64,000 nt of DNA from Neobacillus driksii. GTDB taxonomy: Bacteria > Bacillota > Bacilli > Bacillales > Cytobacillaceae. Of this stretch, positions 16,585-25,476 are shown one piece after another. The stretch spans positions 124,001 to 188,000 of the forward strand of contig NZ_JACCBX010000004.1 of NCBI RefSeq assembly GCF_013409995.1. The letters run 5' to 3'. Numbering within the stretch: the first letter of the stretch is position 1; each line of letters begins with the position of its first letter. Under the pieces are notes generated by a model that ran no database searches, was not told where the DNA came from, and saw only the letters and a program-made list of their open reading frames with translations. Position numbers and translations under genes: made by a program.

Positions 16585-16944
16585 ATGAAATTCGATAATA
16601 CTGGCTTAGACAAGTTAAAAGCTGATTTAAACCGTTTAGATGATGTAATGCTTGATTACGGTTTAGTCCGTGAAGGTCAGTGGGACTACGAGCGTGTTAC
16701 ATATGACCGTAAGTTCGAGTTAAAAGAAGGCGTTTTTTACTTACGTGTTCGAGGCTATGCAGTTGAAGGGGATGTTGATACCAATAAGGCAGTTATTCAA
16801 TTATTAACGCCATTGTTAGGAAAACATTATTATCCTCATGGAGTAGAATATGGTGAAGGGGAAAACTTCCCAGCATCACTTGTAAACCAATGCAAGAAAA
16901 TTCTTGATGATGTAAAAAACGAAGTAGAAAAATTTGCTTTATAA
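16585..16944 (+). CDS. ylbA: YlbA, YugN-like family protein
   Basis: A 119-residue soluble protein of the YugN-like family: LDDVMLDYGLVREGQWDYER (about 16-35) and FYLRVRGYAVEGDVD (about 49-63) are the conserved blocks, and GKHYYPHGVEY the third. ATG at 16585 follows GGAGGGACT; an in-frame open stretch upstream lacks a site. Function is unknown. It is monocistronic, with its own terminator. Confidence 0.85.
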   Translation: MKFDNTGLDKLKADLNRLDDVMLDYGLVREGQWDYERVTYDRKFELKEGVFYLRVRGYAVEGDVDTNKAVIQLLTPLLGKHYYPHGVEYGEGENFPASLVNQCKKILDDVKNEVEKFAL

Positions 16945-16951
16945 TCAAAGC

Positions 16952-16982
16952 GACGCATGAATAAAATTCATGCGTCATTTTT
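16952..16982. terminator. Terminator after ylbA
   Basis: GACGCATGAA / TTCATGCGTC with a 5-nt loop, then ATTTTTA. It lies between converging genes. Confidence 0.85.
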
Positions 16983-16986
16983 ATAC

Positions 16987-18159
16987 TTAAAAGAAATCAT
17001 AAAAAAACGGCTTGGAATCTGGGAGAAGTTTTTCTAATACAGCTATATCTGATTCTGGACCTTTTAGGAGCCCTACTTCGAATAATTCAGCAGGACGTTT
17101 ATAACCGAATATTAACGCGGTCAATGAATTAATATCCATCCGAACGCCTCGTTGCGGAGGCTGTACGCAATTACTTCCAGCCTTTTCTTTATAAATCTTA
17201 ACTTCTCCATTTGAAATTAAATAACTTCCAATGTTCCAAGGGGCAAATTCATCCTCTAGATGAATGAAAACCTTATCGTTCACATCATTAAACTTATATT
17301 TTTGTAAACATTGCTCTGCGTCAACAATTCGTGCCATAAAATATGGTGTGAGCTCTGTCTTTACTTTTGGCTGATGCAGGATAAATGGCAATAGCTCATG
17401 ATTAGAAGTTAGAATGCAGACGTTGTCAACCATTGAGTCATGCTGGCAAATAAAATTCCACAATCCAGTTCTAGCTTCATTATTTAACACTGTAAACTCT
17501 TGTACGTCCATTTTTCGGTCTTTTACTTCAAATAAGATATAGCCCTTTGCTTCACCACTCTTATCGTAGTAAACTGCAATCTGACTATCACCATATATAC
17601 TATTCTTCCACCACGTTAAATCACGTACAAGCATACCCATATAATTTTTACTAAACTGAGTATAAACCGATTCAATGTCATCGTGATGACTCTCTTTTTG
17701 AAACCGTTTAATAGATCCTGGCTGATTTTCTAGAAACTTAAGATCCTTTTTCTCTATAAGAAGCTTCTTGTTCTCGGTAAATACTTCCCAACCAAATTTA
17801 CGATAAAACCCAATATCAAAGGGATGCAGCAGTGAAACAATTTGCTCTTCTATGCGCATTTTTTCTAATGCTTCAATGATTATCGTTTTCACATAACCAT
17901 TTCTTCTGAATTCTGGATATGTTGCTACCCCGGCAACACCGCCCATTTTCCATTCTTGGTCATTCATATATATATGGAATGGGATAATATGAAGCTTGGC
18001 TGCAAGATTATCATCCTCCCAAACTCCTATTACTCTATGGCGTTTTAACATTTCAATTCTTTGTGCGATGCTGTCTTCGGGTATTTTATATTGAAATGCA
18101 TACATTGAAAGCTTCATTGATTCAGTATAATCTTTTTCAGTAAGTTCTCTAACTTCCAT
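16987..18159 (-). CDS. Eis-type GNAT acetyltransferase
   Basis: A 390-residue protein. The N-terminal GNAT domain has GVATYPEFRRNGYVKTIIIEAL (the acetyl-CoA loop). A second GNAT-like domain and a C-terminal sterol-carrier-like domain follow, the Eis layout, ending with a carboxylate-type tail (FFYDFF). Eis proteins acetylate amines such as lysines or aminoglycosides; the substrate here is unknown. ATG at 18159 follows GGGGAG. It is not part of the B. subtilis ylb cluster as I recall it, so it is probably an insertion between ylbA and the cta genes. Confidence 0.85.
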   Translation of the reverse strand: MEVRELTEKDYTESMKLSMYAFQYKIPEDSIAQRIEMLKRHRVIGVWEDDNLAAKLHIIPFHIYMNDQEWKMGGVAGVATYPEFRRNGYVKTIIIEALEKMRIEEQIVSLLHPFDIGFYRKFGWEVFTENKKLLIEKKDLKFLENQPGSIKRFQKESHHDDIESVYTQFSKNYMGMLVRDLTWWKNSIYGDSQIAVYYDKSGEAKGYILFEVKDRKMDVQEFTVLNNEARTGLWNFICQHDSMVDNVCILTSNHELLPFILHQPKVKTELTPYFMARIVDAEQCLQKYKFNDVNDKVFIHLEDEFAPWNIGSYLISNGEVKIYKEKAGSNCVQPPQRGVRMDINSLTALIFGYKRPAELFEVGLLKGPESDIAVLEKLLPDSKPFFYDFF

Positions 18160-18244
18160 TCCCATCACTCCCCTTCTAAATTATTTCTATTAATGAATAA
18201 AAATTCCCTTTATAAAAATAAAAAAAAGTGCCTATTAAGACACT

Positions 18245-18709
18245 TTAGAACCCAAGAATTGCTTTTATAACGGAGGTTGTTTCTCCACCGTGAAAAAAGA
18301 CATATAACAATAAGTATACTGCAACACCTGTGATTGCTGTAAAAAACCAAATAACACTTGTAATCGGTCCTAGTTTCCTATGTTTGGTTAAGTTATTTTT
18401 ATAGCCAGTATAGAGTGTGACAATACCAAAAACAGCACCAGTAGTTGCTAAGAAGATATGGAAAACTAAAAAGATAGTGTAGTAAATCTTTAGATGGTCC
18501 GGACCGCCAAATGCAGTATTTCCTATAAAAATCGTCCTTGAAGCATAAATGATAAAGAAGATAAGTGCAAATATAGCCGCAGTAAACATCGTCTTCTTGT
18601 GTGCCTCTATTTTCCTTTGTTTAATTTGCCACCAGCCAATTGCAACCGTAATGGCACTTAAAACAATAAAGCTGGTACTAATCGTTGGTAATATTGGTAG
18701 GGAATTCAT
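18245..18709 (-). CDS. DUF420 membrane protein (YozB/CtaM-like oxidase assembly factor)
   Basis: A 154-residue protein with four to five membrane helices and the DUF420 pattern: HKKTMFTAAIFALIFFIIY, conserved His in LVFHIFLATTGAVFG, and KHRKLGPITSVIWFFTAITG. In Staphylococcus aureus the DUF420 protein CtaM is needed for an active haem-copper oxidase; YozB is the B. subtilis homologue. ATG at 18709 follows GTGAGG. It lies directly after ctaG and the cta operon, which supports an oxidase-assembly role. A weak hairpin follows its stop. Confidence 0.85.
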   Translation of the reverse strand: MNSLPILPTISTSFIVLSAITVAIGWWQIKQRKIEAHKKTMFTAAIFALIFFIIYASRTIFIGNTAFGGPDHLKIYYTIFLVFHIFLATTGAVFGIVTLYTGYKNNLTKHRKLGPITSVIWFFTAITGVAVYLLLYVFFHGGETTSVIKAILGF

Positions 18710-18780
18710 GGCATTAGCCTCACTTTTTATATATTCTACAATAATTTTAGTTGAGTTATCCCTTTTTTTCAATAAAAAGA

Positions 18781-18806
18781 AATCTCCCAGTAATATGGGA
18801 GATTAT
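18781..18806 (-). terminator. ctaG terminator
   Basis: AATCTCCCA / TGGGAGATT stem followed on the minus strand by TCTTTTT. It separates ctaG from the DUF420 gene. Confidence 0.75.
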
Positions 18807-19708
18807 TCAATAACAGAGGGCTTTAAAGTCTGCTTTAATTCTTTTTCACTGTCAGCTTGATCTTTACGGTACCATTCAAAGAAAACATGTGCCAATATAA
18901 TGCCATAGACAATTTCCTGAATGATTTTCATTAGTACACCACCAAGCTGTTGATCGTGTATTAAGGACATAGAACTAAATAATTCAGGTCCACTAATGTT
19001 TAAGCCAGCAAATGTAGCTGGTCCAACACAAAGACTCATCACCTGAGCCCATACTGCAGGATCAGAGTAGGTTGCATAAATAGAACCCGGAGCAAAAATA
19101 ATTAACGCACAGGCAGGGGTAATTAATATACCGTCCGCAAAGATATAACCAACCTTTTTTAATCCACTTAATCTTTGATGCTCAGGAACAGGGTTTATTA
19201 ACGGCCACCACATGAAAATTGCAACGATAAATAAGAGAATTGAATATCCCGCATGAAACCAACCGTTTTGCATGACACGGTCAAAGATCATTGGAATATG
19301 ATAAAAAGAAAACAATCCATTAAAAATGATTAATGCTATAAGTGGTTTTGTGAAAAACGTAAACAAAGAATGAATTAATCTTACATTGAAGAGCTTTCTC
19401 CAAATCCAGACTGGGATACCAAAAATAAATATTGGCGGTATTACAAGCACTAATACTGCCATTGAAATCATATGGACGTAAAACATTAAATGAGCCATCA
19501 AATCCAACGGAGAGCCCTTAATTGCATAAATAAGTGAAATCGAGAGCAAAAATAACCCAGCCTGTTTTTTAGTCAATGGTTCACTATCAACAAATTTGCT
19601 GCGAAATGTAACTGTAATTAAAAAATATACAGCTATAACAGCTAGTAAAATTAATAGGAAGTACGGGCTCCAAAGTGCTTTAAAGCCAAAAATATCTAAT
19701 GTAAGCAC
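18803..19708 (-). CDS. ctaG: Cytochrome c oxidase assembly factor CtaG
   Basis: A 301-residue membrane protein with seven predicted helices, of the caa3_CtaG family. In B. subtilis CtaG is needed for the active caa3 oxidase and probably helps build its copper centre. Conserved His and Met residues lie in LMAHLMFYVHMISMAVLVL and FSFYHIPMIFDRVMQNGWFH. GTG at 19708 follows AGAGGTGAT. It sits downstream of ctaF, separated by a terminator. Confidence 0.94.
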   Translation of the reverse strand: MLTLDIFGFKALWSPYFLLILLAVIAVYFLITVTFRSKFVDSEPLTKKQAGLFLLSISLIYAIKGSPLDLMAHLMFYVHMISMAVLVLVIPPIFIFGIPVWIWRKLFNVRLIHSLFTFFTKPLIALIIFNGLFSFYHIPMIFDRVMQNGWFHAGYSILLFIVAIFMWWPLINPVPEHQRLSGLKKVGYIFADGILITPACALIIFAPGSIYATYSDPAVWAQVMSLCVGPATFAGLNISGPELFSSMSLIHDQQLGGVLMKIIQEIVYGIILAHVFFEWYRKDQADSEKELKQTLKPSVIE

Positions 19709-19797
19709 CGCATATCACCTCTAAATAGTAGTCAAATCCTGATTCTATTATAAACATAAGCAAATTAAAGAAGCAAAGAAATGAATTATTTCCCTAT

Positions 19798-19832
19798 AAA
19801 AAGAAAATCGGCATAAGCCGATTTTCTTAAAA
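19798..19832 (-). terminator. cta operon terminator after ctaF
   Basis: AAGAAAATCGGC / GCCGATTTTCTT, a perfect 12-bp stem with an ATAA loop, directly after ctaF. Confidence 0.85.
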
Positions 19833-19835
19833 TTA

Positions 19836-20171
19836 TTACCACCAGATAATTGTTGAGAAAGCCAAAATGGTTACAGCGCCAACAAGTACTCCTGAATAGA
19901 GAAACATTGAAGGTGCTTCATGGCCTTTATGGCTCATATGCATGAAGTAATAAAGCTGAAAAATTACTTGTACTACAGCCAAAAGAAGTATAAACGGCAC
20001 GATAAACCAAGCCGAAAACCCTTTAATTGCGACTGCTGCAAAAGCAATCAATGTTAAGAAAATCATTAAGGCAAAGGAAACCACATGATGTCTCATTTCT
20101 TCAGCACTTTTCTTGCGGCGATATTCAATGTCAACTCTTGGGTTACCTGAATTTAATTGTGAATTTGCCAT
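19836..20171 (-). CDS. ctaF: Cytochrome caa3 oxidase subunit IV
   Basis: A 111-residue subunit with three membrane helices (about 29-48, 52-75 and 88-110), including the family segment VQVIFQLYYFMHMSHKGHE. It is the small accessory subunit of the caa3 oxidase. ATG at 20171 follows GGTGGGAT, 4 bp after ctaE. It is the last gene of the ctaCDEF run. Confidence 0.95.
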   Translation of the reverse strand: MANSQLNSGNPRVDIEYRRKKSAEEMRHHVVSFALMIFLTLIAFAAVAIKGFSAWFIVPFILLLAVVQVIFQLYYFMHMSHKGHEAPSMFLYSGVLVGAVTILAFSTIIWW

Positions 20172-20175
20172 CAGT

Positions 20176-20805
20176 TTATCCCACCATCCCCATTAAATAT
20201 ACTACTGTAAAGATGAATACCCAAACTACGTCAATGAAATGCCAATAAAGACTTGCAACGTAAAATTTAGGAGCATTGTAAAGGTCCAAACCTCGTTTTG
20301 CATTCCGAACAATTAAAGTAGTGATCCATAAAAGACCGAATGCAACGTGACCTCCGTGGAAGCCAACTAATGTGTAGAAAGCAGAACCAAACGCACTACT
20401 AGTAAACGTATGATGAAACTCATGAACATAATGGTTGAACTCATATATCTCTAATACAAGGAAAGCCGCACCCAAAAGCAGGGTAATCACTAACCAAAGG
20501 TTCATTTTTTTTGCATTAAAGTTTTTCATATGATACATCGCATAAACACTTGTTAATGAACTTGTTAATAGCAGCATGGTAGCTACAAATGTCAGTGGCA
20601 GTTCGAATAGATCCTTGGCTAAATGATGTGTTGAATCAGGTACTTTATCCTTTAAAGCAAGATAGGTAGCAAAGAGAGAGGCAAATAGCACAGTCTCTCC
20701 ACCTAAGAAGAACCAAAAGCCTAAAAATTTATTTTTTGCTTCAAGGGTTGATTTTTCAGGCTCAGCAGGCCATGTTTCATATGTTAATTTTTCTTCTGCG
20801 TGCAT
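20176..20805 (-). CDS. ctaE: Cytochrome caa3 oxidase subunit III
   Basis: A 209-residue subunit with five membrane helices and the subunit III signatures WFFLGGETVLFASLF and VGFHGGHVAFGLLW, ending in SLYWHFIDVVWVFIFTVVYL. Its ATG shares one base with the ctaD stop (TAATG), so translation is coupled. Confidence 0.96.
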   Translation of the reverse strand: MHAEEKLTYETWPAEPEKSTLEAKNKFLGFWFFLGGETVLFASLFATYLALKDKVPDSTHHLAKDLFELPLTFVATMLLLTSSLTSVYAMYHMKNFNAKKMNLWLVITLLLGAAFLVLEIYEFNHYVHEFHHTFTSSAFGSAFYTLVGFHGGHVAFGLLWITTLIVRNAKRGLDLYNAPKFYVASLYWHFIDVVWVFIFTVVYLMGMVG

Positions 20806-22679
20806 TATGCCTTAACCCCCTTATCATTATCATCTTCCATTAATTCTTCTTTATGAATATGGAAACCATGGTCATCCTTAACAGAACGTAAGAACATCGC
20901 TCCAAAGGTAATCAATAAACCAATGATTATCACTGGTACTGACCATGCCTTGTCATCCATATTAAATAATGCACCAAATGCTGCTACAAATAATCCAAAA
21001 GCAATCACAAATGGAAGGAATGAAGCATTCGGCATATGAATATCACCTAGAGGTTCAGCAGGAGTCATACCTTTTTTGCCTTCCATCTTTTCTAACCAGT
21101 ATGCATCTAAACCACGTACAAGTGGAAGCTGTTTAAAGTTATAGAATGGCGGTGGTGAAGGAAGTGACCACTCAAGTGTTCTTCCATCTCCCCATGGATC
21201 ATTACCAACACGTTCATTTTTCACAGAAGTCATAATAACATTGTAAAGAAGAACAATTACACCTAATGACATAAATACTGCACCTAGAGAACTAATCAAG
21301 TTAGATGTTTCAAATCCTTGACCCGGAAGGTATGTGAATACACGACGAGGCATACCCCACAGACCTAAGAAATGCTGGATAAAGAATGTCATATGGAAAC
21401 CAATAAAGAATAACCAGAAAGTGATTTTTCCTAATGTTTCATTTAACATTGTTCCAAACATTTTGGGCCAGTAAAGGTGAGTTCCTGCTAAGATAGCAAA
21501 TACTACACCACCAACGATAACGTAATGGAAGTGAGCTACTACGAAATACGTATCATGGTATTGGTAGTCAGCTGCAGCTGCTGCAAGCATAACCCCTGTT
21601 ACCCCACCGGCAACGAATGAAGGAATGAAGGCTACAGCATAATGCATTGGAGTTGTAAACTTAACACTACCGCCCCACATTGTTAATAACCAGTTGAAGA
21701 TTTTAATACCCGTTGGTACACCAATTGCCATTGTTGCAACAGCAAAAATTGCATTTGCAACTGGTCCAAGTCCAGTAGTGAACATGTGGTGCGCCCAAAC
21801 CATGAAGCCTAAGAAACCGATTAAAACTGTAGCGAATACCATTGAAGAGTATCCGAATAGACGCTTTCTTGAGAACATTGCAAAGATTTCCGAGAAAATA
21901 CCAAATGCAGGGAGTACTAATATATATACTTCTGGGTGTCCGAATATCCAGAATAAATGCTCCCAGATTACCGTGTTTCCACCCATAGATGCTTCAAAGA
22001 AATTCGATCCAAACATGCGGTCAAACATCATTAAGACTAGACCAACAGTTAATGGAGGGAATGCAAATAAAATAAGTGCTGAAGTAACAAAAGTCGACCA
22101 AGTAAATAATGGCATCCTCATATAGGTCATTCCTGGTGCACGCATGTTAATTATAGTTACAAGGAAGTTTATACCACCGATAAGGGTACCTATACCTGAA
22201 ATCTGTAATCCCAATACATAGAAATCAACCCCATGACCTTTGGAGGCCATTGCAAGGGATGCATAAGATGTCCAACCGGCATCAGGTGCACCGTCAAAGA
22301 ACCATGAAAGGTTTAAGAATACTCCTCCGAAGAAGAATAACCAAAATCCTAATGCATTTACGAATGGAAATGCCACGTCTCGAGCCCCGATTTGCAAGGG
22401 CATAACAGCATTCATAAAAGCAAAAACAAGCGGCATTGCTGCAAGAAATATCATTGTTGTTCCATGCATTGTTATTATTTCATTAAATAAACCGGCACTT
22501 ACAAAATCATTATTAGGTACTGCAAGCTGGATGCGGATAAATACTGCCTCAAGTCCGCCTACTACAAAGAAGAATCCACCTGCAATAAGATATAGGATGG
22601 CAATCTTTTTATGGTCAACTGTTGTTAGATAGTCCCATAAAGTCGCGCCAAATCCCTTTTTTTGTGCGTAGGTACTCAC
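20805..22679 (-). CDS. ctaD: Cytochrome caa3 oxidase subunit I
   Basis: A 624-residue haem-copper oxidase core subunit with the binuclear centre. It has the CuB and haem ligands HPEVYILVLP, WAHHMF and HFHYVIVGGV, plus the low-spin haem His in EIITMHGTTMIFL. The D-channel motif FVNALGFWLFFFGGVFLN and the K-channel region are present, so it is an A-type proton-pumping oxidase. GTG at 22679 follows GGGAGGT. It reduces oxygen with electrons from cytochrome c. Confidence 0.97.
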   Translation of the reverse strand: MSTYAQKKGFGATLWDYLTTVDHKKIAILYLIAGGFFFVVGGLEAVFIRIQLAVPNNDFVSAGLFNEIITMHGTTMIFLAAMPLVFAFMNAVMPLQIGARDVAFPFVNALGFWLFFFGGVFLNLSWFFDGAPDAGWTSYASLAMASKGHGVDFYVLGLQISGIGTLIGGINFLVTIINMRAPGMTYMRMPLFTWSTFVTSALILFAFPPLTVGLVLMMFDRMFGSNFFEASMGGNTVIWEHLFWIFGHPEVYILVLPAFGIFSEIFAMFSRKRLFGYSSMVFATVLIGFLGFMVWAHHMFTTGLGPVANAIFAVATMAIGVPTGIKIFNWLLTMWGGSVKFTTPMHYAVAFIPSFVAGGVTGVMLAAAAADYQYHDTYFVVAHFHYVIVGGVVFAILAGTHLYWPKMFGTMLNETLGKITFWLFFIGFHMTFFIQHFLGLWGMPRRVFTYLPGQGFETSNLISSLGAVFMSLGVIVLLYNVIMTSVKNERVGNDPWGDGRTLEWSLPSPPPFYNFKQLPLVRGLDAYWLEKMEGKKGMTPAEPLGDIHMPNASFLPFVIAFGLFVAAFGALFNMDDKAWSVPVIIIGLLITFGAMFLRSVKDDHGFHIHKEELMEDDNDKGVKA

Positions 22680-22710
22680 AATTTTACCTCCCTTTCTACC
22701 AATTCCCCTA

Positions 22711-23769
22711 TTATTCCTGAACTTTTAATCCCATTAAATATTCCGTTAAAGCGTCAAGCTGATCTTCACTTAATTCTGGATATTTACCTGTCATTAAGTT
22801 TCCTGGCTTATATTTTTCTGGAGTACGTATCCAATTTTTTAATTCTTCCTCGTTATGGTCTAATACACCTGCAATACGAGAGCGCTCTCCAAAGTTGGAT
22901 AAGTTCGGTGCTAACCTTGCTTCTGGAGGAGTTGCATTTGTTGGCGTAACAGCATGACAGCTAATACAGCTTTTATTGAAAATTTCTTGTCCTTCTTGGG
23001 CAAGAGCTGTGTCCGCTTTAGCAGGTTCTTTAACATCCTTCATATTTGCTACCCAGTTATCGAAGTCATCGCGGTCCATTGTTTTAACTTTAAAGTCCAT
23101 TAAAGCATGTGATGGTCCACAAAGCTCAGCACACTTACCGTAGAATAAATCACCAGCTTCTTCAGCCTTAGCACTATCAAACTCCAACCAGAATTTATTC
23201 ACATTCTCGGTATTCGTATCAAGCTTTCCTCCTACCGCTGGAATCCAGAAAGAGTGTTTAACATCAGAAGAAATTAAATTAAAATATACCTTCTCATCAG
23301 TTGGAACGACCAAATCTTGACTGGTCACAATTTTTTGACCAGGATATTCAAATTCCCACCAATATAAATTTGAACGTACGTTGATAACAAGAGCATCAGA
23401 ATCTTTTTTATCCATTGGTGATACATCTGCTAATTTAAATGTAGCAGAAACCGTTGGAACTGCTAAAAGCAAAAGTAATAAAATAGGTATAGTAGTCCAA
23501 ATAATTTCTAGTTTATGACTTCCTTCTACCTGTTTTGGTATTTTTTCATCTTTACGTCTGAATTTAATCAAAACAATAAAGAAGATTACCATTACAACTA
23601 AAATAACCCCTACCATAATCAATGTACTTAGTTTCATCAGATCATATTGAATGTCTGCAACTTCACCAGCAGGCCTTAATGTCGATAGGAACGGTTCGCC
23701 ACATCCTGATAGGATAAGCGAAAGAATCGCAAATACCGAAATTAAGCGCCATTTTGCAAGCCTTTTCAT
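22711..23769 (-). CDS. ctaC: Cytochrome caa3 oxidase subunit II with fused cytochrome c
   Basis: A 352-residue lipoprotein: the N-terminal signal ends with the lipobox LILSGC (Cys at about 23). Two membrane helices follow, then the CuA domain with CAELCGPSHALM (about 214-225). A C-terminal cytochrome c domain carries CISCH (about 274-278) and the axial Met in LMTGKYPELSED. The fusion defines a caa3-type enzyme. ATG at 23769 follows GAGGGG. A 185-bp gap with a possible promoter separates it from ctaB. Confidence 0.97.
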   Translation of the reverse strand: MKRLAKWRLISVFAILSLILSGCGEPFLSTLRPAGEVADIQYDLMKLSTLIMVGVILVVMVIFFIVLIKFRRKDEKIPKQVEGSHKLEIIWTTIPILLLLLLAVPTVSATFKLADVSPMDKKDSDALVINVRSNLYWWEFEYPGQKIVTSQDLVVPTDEKVYFNLISSDVKHSFWIPAVGGKLDTNTENVNKFWLEFDSAKAEEAGDLFYGKCAELCGPSHALMDFKVKTMDRDDFDNWVANMKDVKEPAKADTALAQEGQEIFNKSCISCHAVTPTNATPPEARLAPNLSNFGERSRIAGVLDHNEEELKNWIRTPEKYKPGNLMTGKYPELSEDQLDALTEYLMGLKVQE

Positions 23770-23954
23770 AGCTAAATCATACCCCTCTTTCGCTAAATGA
23801 TTTCTTTAGATTATCTGTGATCAAAAATGTATGTAGTATAATTCCTTCTTAATGTTAAAACAAACACGGAGGCAAAAAGATTTCTAATGCCCCCATATTT
23901 ATTTAATTCATTAGGAATATTTATATTCCCCTTAATTAAGAAAGAACATCCCGG

Positions 23955-24890
23955 CTAAATCAATGTTACTATGACCATTGCGACAAAAATAATAGTTAAA
24001 TATTGCAATGAGTACACAAACATTAGTTTTGCCCACTTAATATCATCTTTGATCTTATATCCATAAATCCCTAATACAAGCCAACCGATATTTAATACAG
24101 TTGCCAAAATTAGAAATGGGATTCCTAATGAAGTAAGTAATAAGGGTGTTGGCAGTAATGCTGCTACCCATACTAGGATGTGTTTCTTAGTCGTTTTAAA
24201 CCCCTTCACCACTGGAAGCATTGGGATGCCAGCAGCGCGATATTCCTCTACCCTTCTCATAGCAAGAGCATAAAAATGAGGAGGCTGCCAAATAAACATA
24301 ATAATAAACAATGACCATGCAATAATATCAAGATTTCCATCTACTGCAGCCCAGCCGATTAAAGGTGGTACTGCTCCAGAAATACTACCTATAATAGTAT
24401 TTGATACCAATTGTCGTTTTGACCACATAGAGTACAGGACAACATAACTAAAAACCCCAAGCAGCCCAATCACTGTTGCAGTTACAGTAGTAAACAATAG
24501 AAAAATTGTACCTATAGCAATAAGGAGTATACCCAATCCAAGTACCTTTGAAGGAACTATTTTCCCCGTAACCGTAGGTCTTGATTTTGTTCTTTCCATT
24601 AACGGGTCAATATCACGATCAATATAATTATTTATACTACATGAACCCGCAATGATGAGGGAGGAACCTATAACGGTAAATAAAACTATATCTAAGTTGT
24701 TTAGGAAACTTTGACCGCTAAAGTGGAGCGCGAGCCATATGCCTGTAAAAGTAGTAATAAGATTTGAATTTACAATCCCAATTTTTATGAGTGCCATAAA
24801 GTCTTTCCACATGGTGGTTTCCATTTGTGGATTAAGTCCAGTAGAGCCATTTTCAATCGTCGCTTCACCAAATGCCTTTGAATTTGGCAT
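23955..24890 (-). CDS. ctaB: Protoheme IX farnesyltransferase (haem O synthase)
   Basis: A 311-residue UbiA-family prenyltransferase with about nine membrane helices. The Asp-rich prenyl-diphosphate motifs are [19 protein letters not shown] (about 106-124) and the DNLDIIAW-like region with [15 protein letters not shown]. It turns haem B into haem O, the substrate of CtaA. ATG at 24890 follows AGGAGGGGG. A clear sigma-A promoter lies upstream at 24921-24949. Confidence 0.96.
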   Translation of the reverse strand: MPNSKAFGEATIENGSTGLNPQMETTMWKDFMALIKIGIVNSNLITTFTGIWLALHFSGQSFLNNLDIVLFTVIGSSLIIAGSCSINNYIDRDIDPLMERTKSRPTVTGKIVPSKVLGLGILLIAIGTIFLLFTTVTATVIGLLGVFSYVVLYSMWSKRQLVSNTIIGSISGAVPPLIGWAAVDGNLDIIAWSLFIIMFIWQPPHFYALAMRRVEEYRAAGIPMLPVVKGFKTTKKHILVWVAALLPTPLLLTSLGIPFLILATVLNIGWLVLGIYGYKIKDDIKWAKLMFVYSLQYLTIIFVAMVIVTLI

Positions 24891-24920
24891 CTTTCCCCCT
24901 CCTAAAATGTTCTAATTATT

Positions 24921-24949
24921 ATTATAAACCCGATAGATAACTTTACCAA
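24921..24949 (-). promoter_or_regulatory. ctaB promoter
   Basis: On the minus strand TTGGTA (24944-24949) and a perfect TATAAT (24921-24926) are 17 bp apart, 30 bp before the ctaB start codon. This is the best sigma-A match in the ctaA-ctaB gap. Confidence 0.72.
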
Positions 24950-25030
24950 ATTATAATAGTTATTTAAAAGCTATTATTATTTTATAATATTGTTATTTAA
25001 GGAACACTTTCTCTGTATATTAAATCACAC

Positions 25031-25061
25031 TTTGGTGTATTTTTGTGAATTTTTTTTGAAT
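25031..25061 (+). promoter_or_regulatory. ResD-like direct repeats in the ctaA-ctaB gap
   Basis: Three related 9-mers, TTTGGTGTA (25031), TTTGTGAAT (25042) and TTTTTGAAT (25053), follow each other at 11-bp steps. The middle one is a perfect match to the TTTGTGAAT consensus I recall for ResD, which activates cta genes in B. subtilis. They lie about 85-110 bp upstream of the ctaB -35. Confidence 0.5.
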
Positions 25062-25270
25062 AATTTTTGTCTAAATTGTGTCCACCTATATTTTATACCC
25101 ATTATACTATATATTAGAATCTTTAGATAATAAAATACACTATAATTTAAGCAAAATCTAAATATTTTCTTTGTGTTATAGACAACATATGCAAATTTAA
25201 AGATTGTTATATATAAGTTCAATTTAGCCTACTTTATATTACTAACAGACCCTTCTTTTTTTAGCAATAG

Positions 25271-25294
25271 TTTTCACTATAATAATAGTGAAAA
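25271..25294. promoter_or_regulatory. Perfect inverted repeat over a TATAAT in the ctaA-ctaB gap
   Basis: TTTTCACTAT, AATA, ATAGTGAAAA: two perfect 10-bp arms around a 4-bp centre, containing TATAAT at 25278-25283. The rest of this 586-bp gap is very AT-rich and holds no convincing gene. Its place between two divergent haem A genes suggests an operator or a promoter under control; no regulator is known to me for this exact site. Confidence 0.45.
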
Positions 25295-25439
25295 TCTAAA
25301 GTTATCTATAAGGATAATTTTTTTAAAAGTTATGCAAAAATTTCAGTTTTAATTCTGTTCTTTTTCCTACGTTTTCGTTATGATAAATAAGTACTTTTAT
25401 CACTACCTATTCCAAATCATTATATTTACAAAATATTGA

Positions 25440-25455
25440 TAAAAACGTTTAAACT
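25440..25455 (+). promoter_or_regulatory. Weak cre-like box just before ctaA
   Basis: The TAAAAACGTTTAAAC stretch matches most positions of the CcpA operator core (AAAACGTTT) but lacks the outer TG and CA. It lies right before the ctaA ribosome site. It may be chance in AT-rich DNA. Confidence 0.25.
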
Positions 25456-25476
25456 TTTAGTTAAGAAGGTGATTTT

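Noticed and set aside
21694..22125. Long open frame opposite ctaD
   Set aside because: Antisense shadow of a highly conserved gene; no ribosome site or domain. The same holds for the antisense frames over pycA, pdhB, typA and dapH.
25025..25222. 65-codon minus-strand ORF in the ctaA-ctaB gap
   Set aside because: It starts at a TTG without a ribosome site, is low-complexity AT-rich translation (Tyr, Ile, Lys, Phe), and covers the ResD-like boxes.
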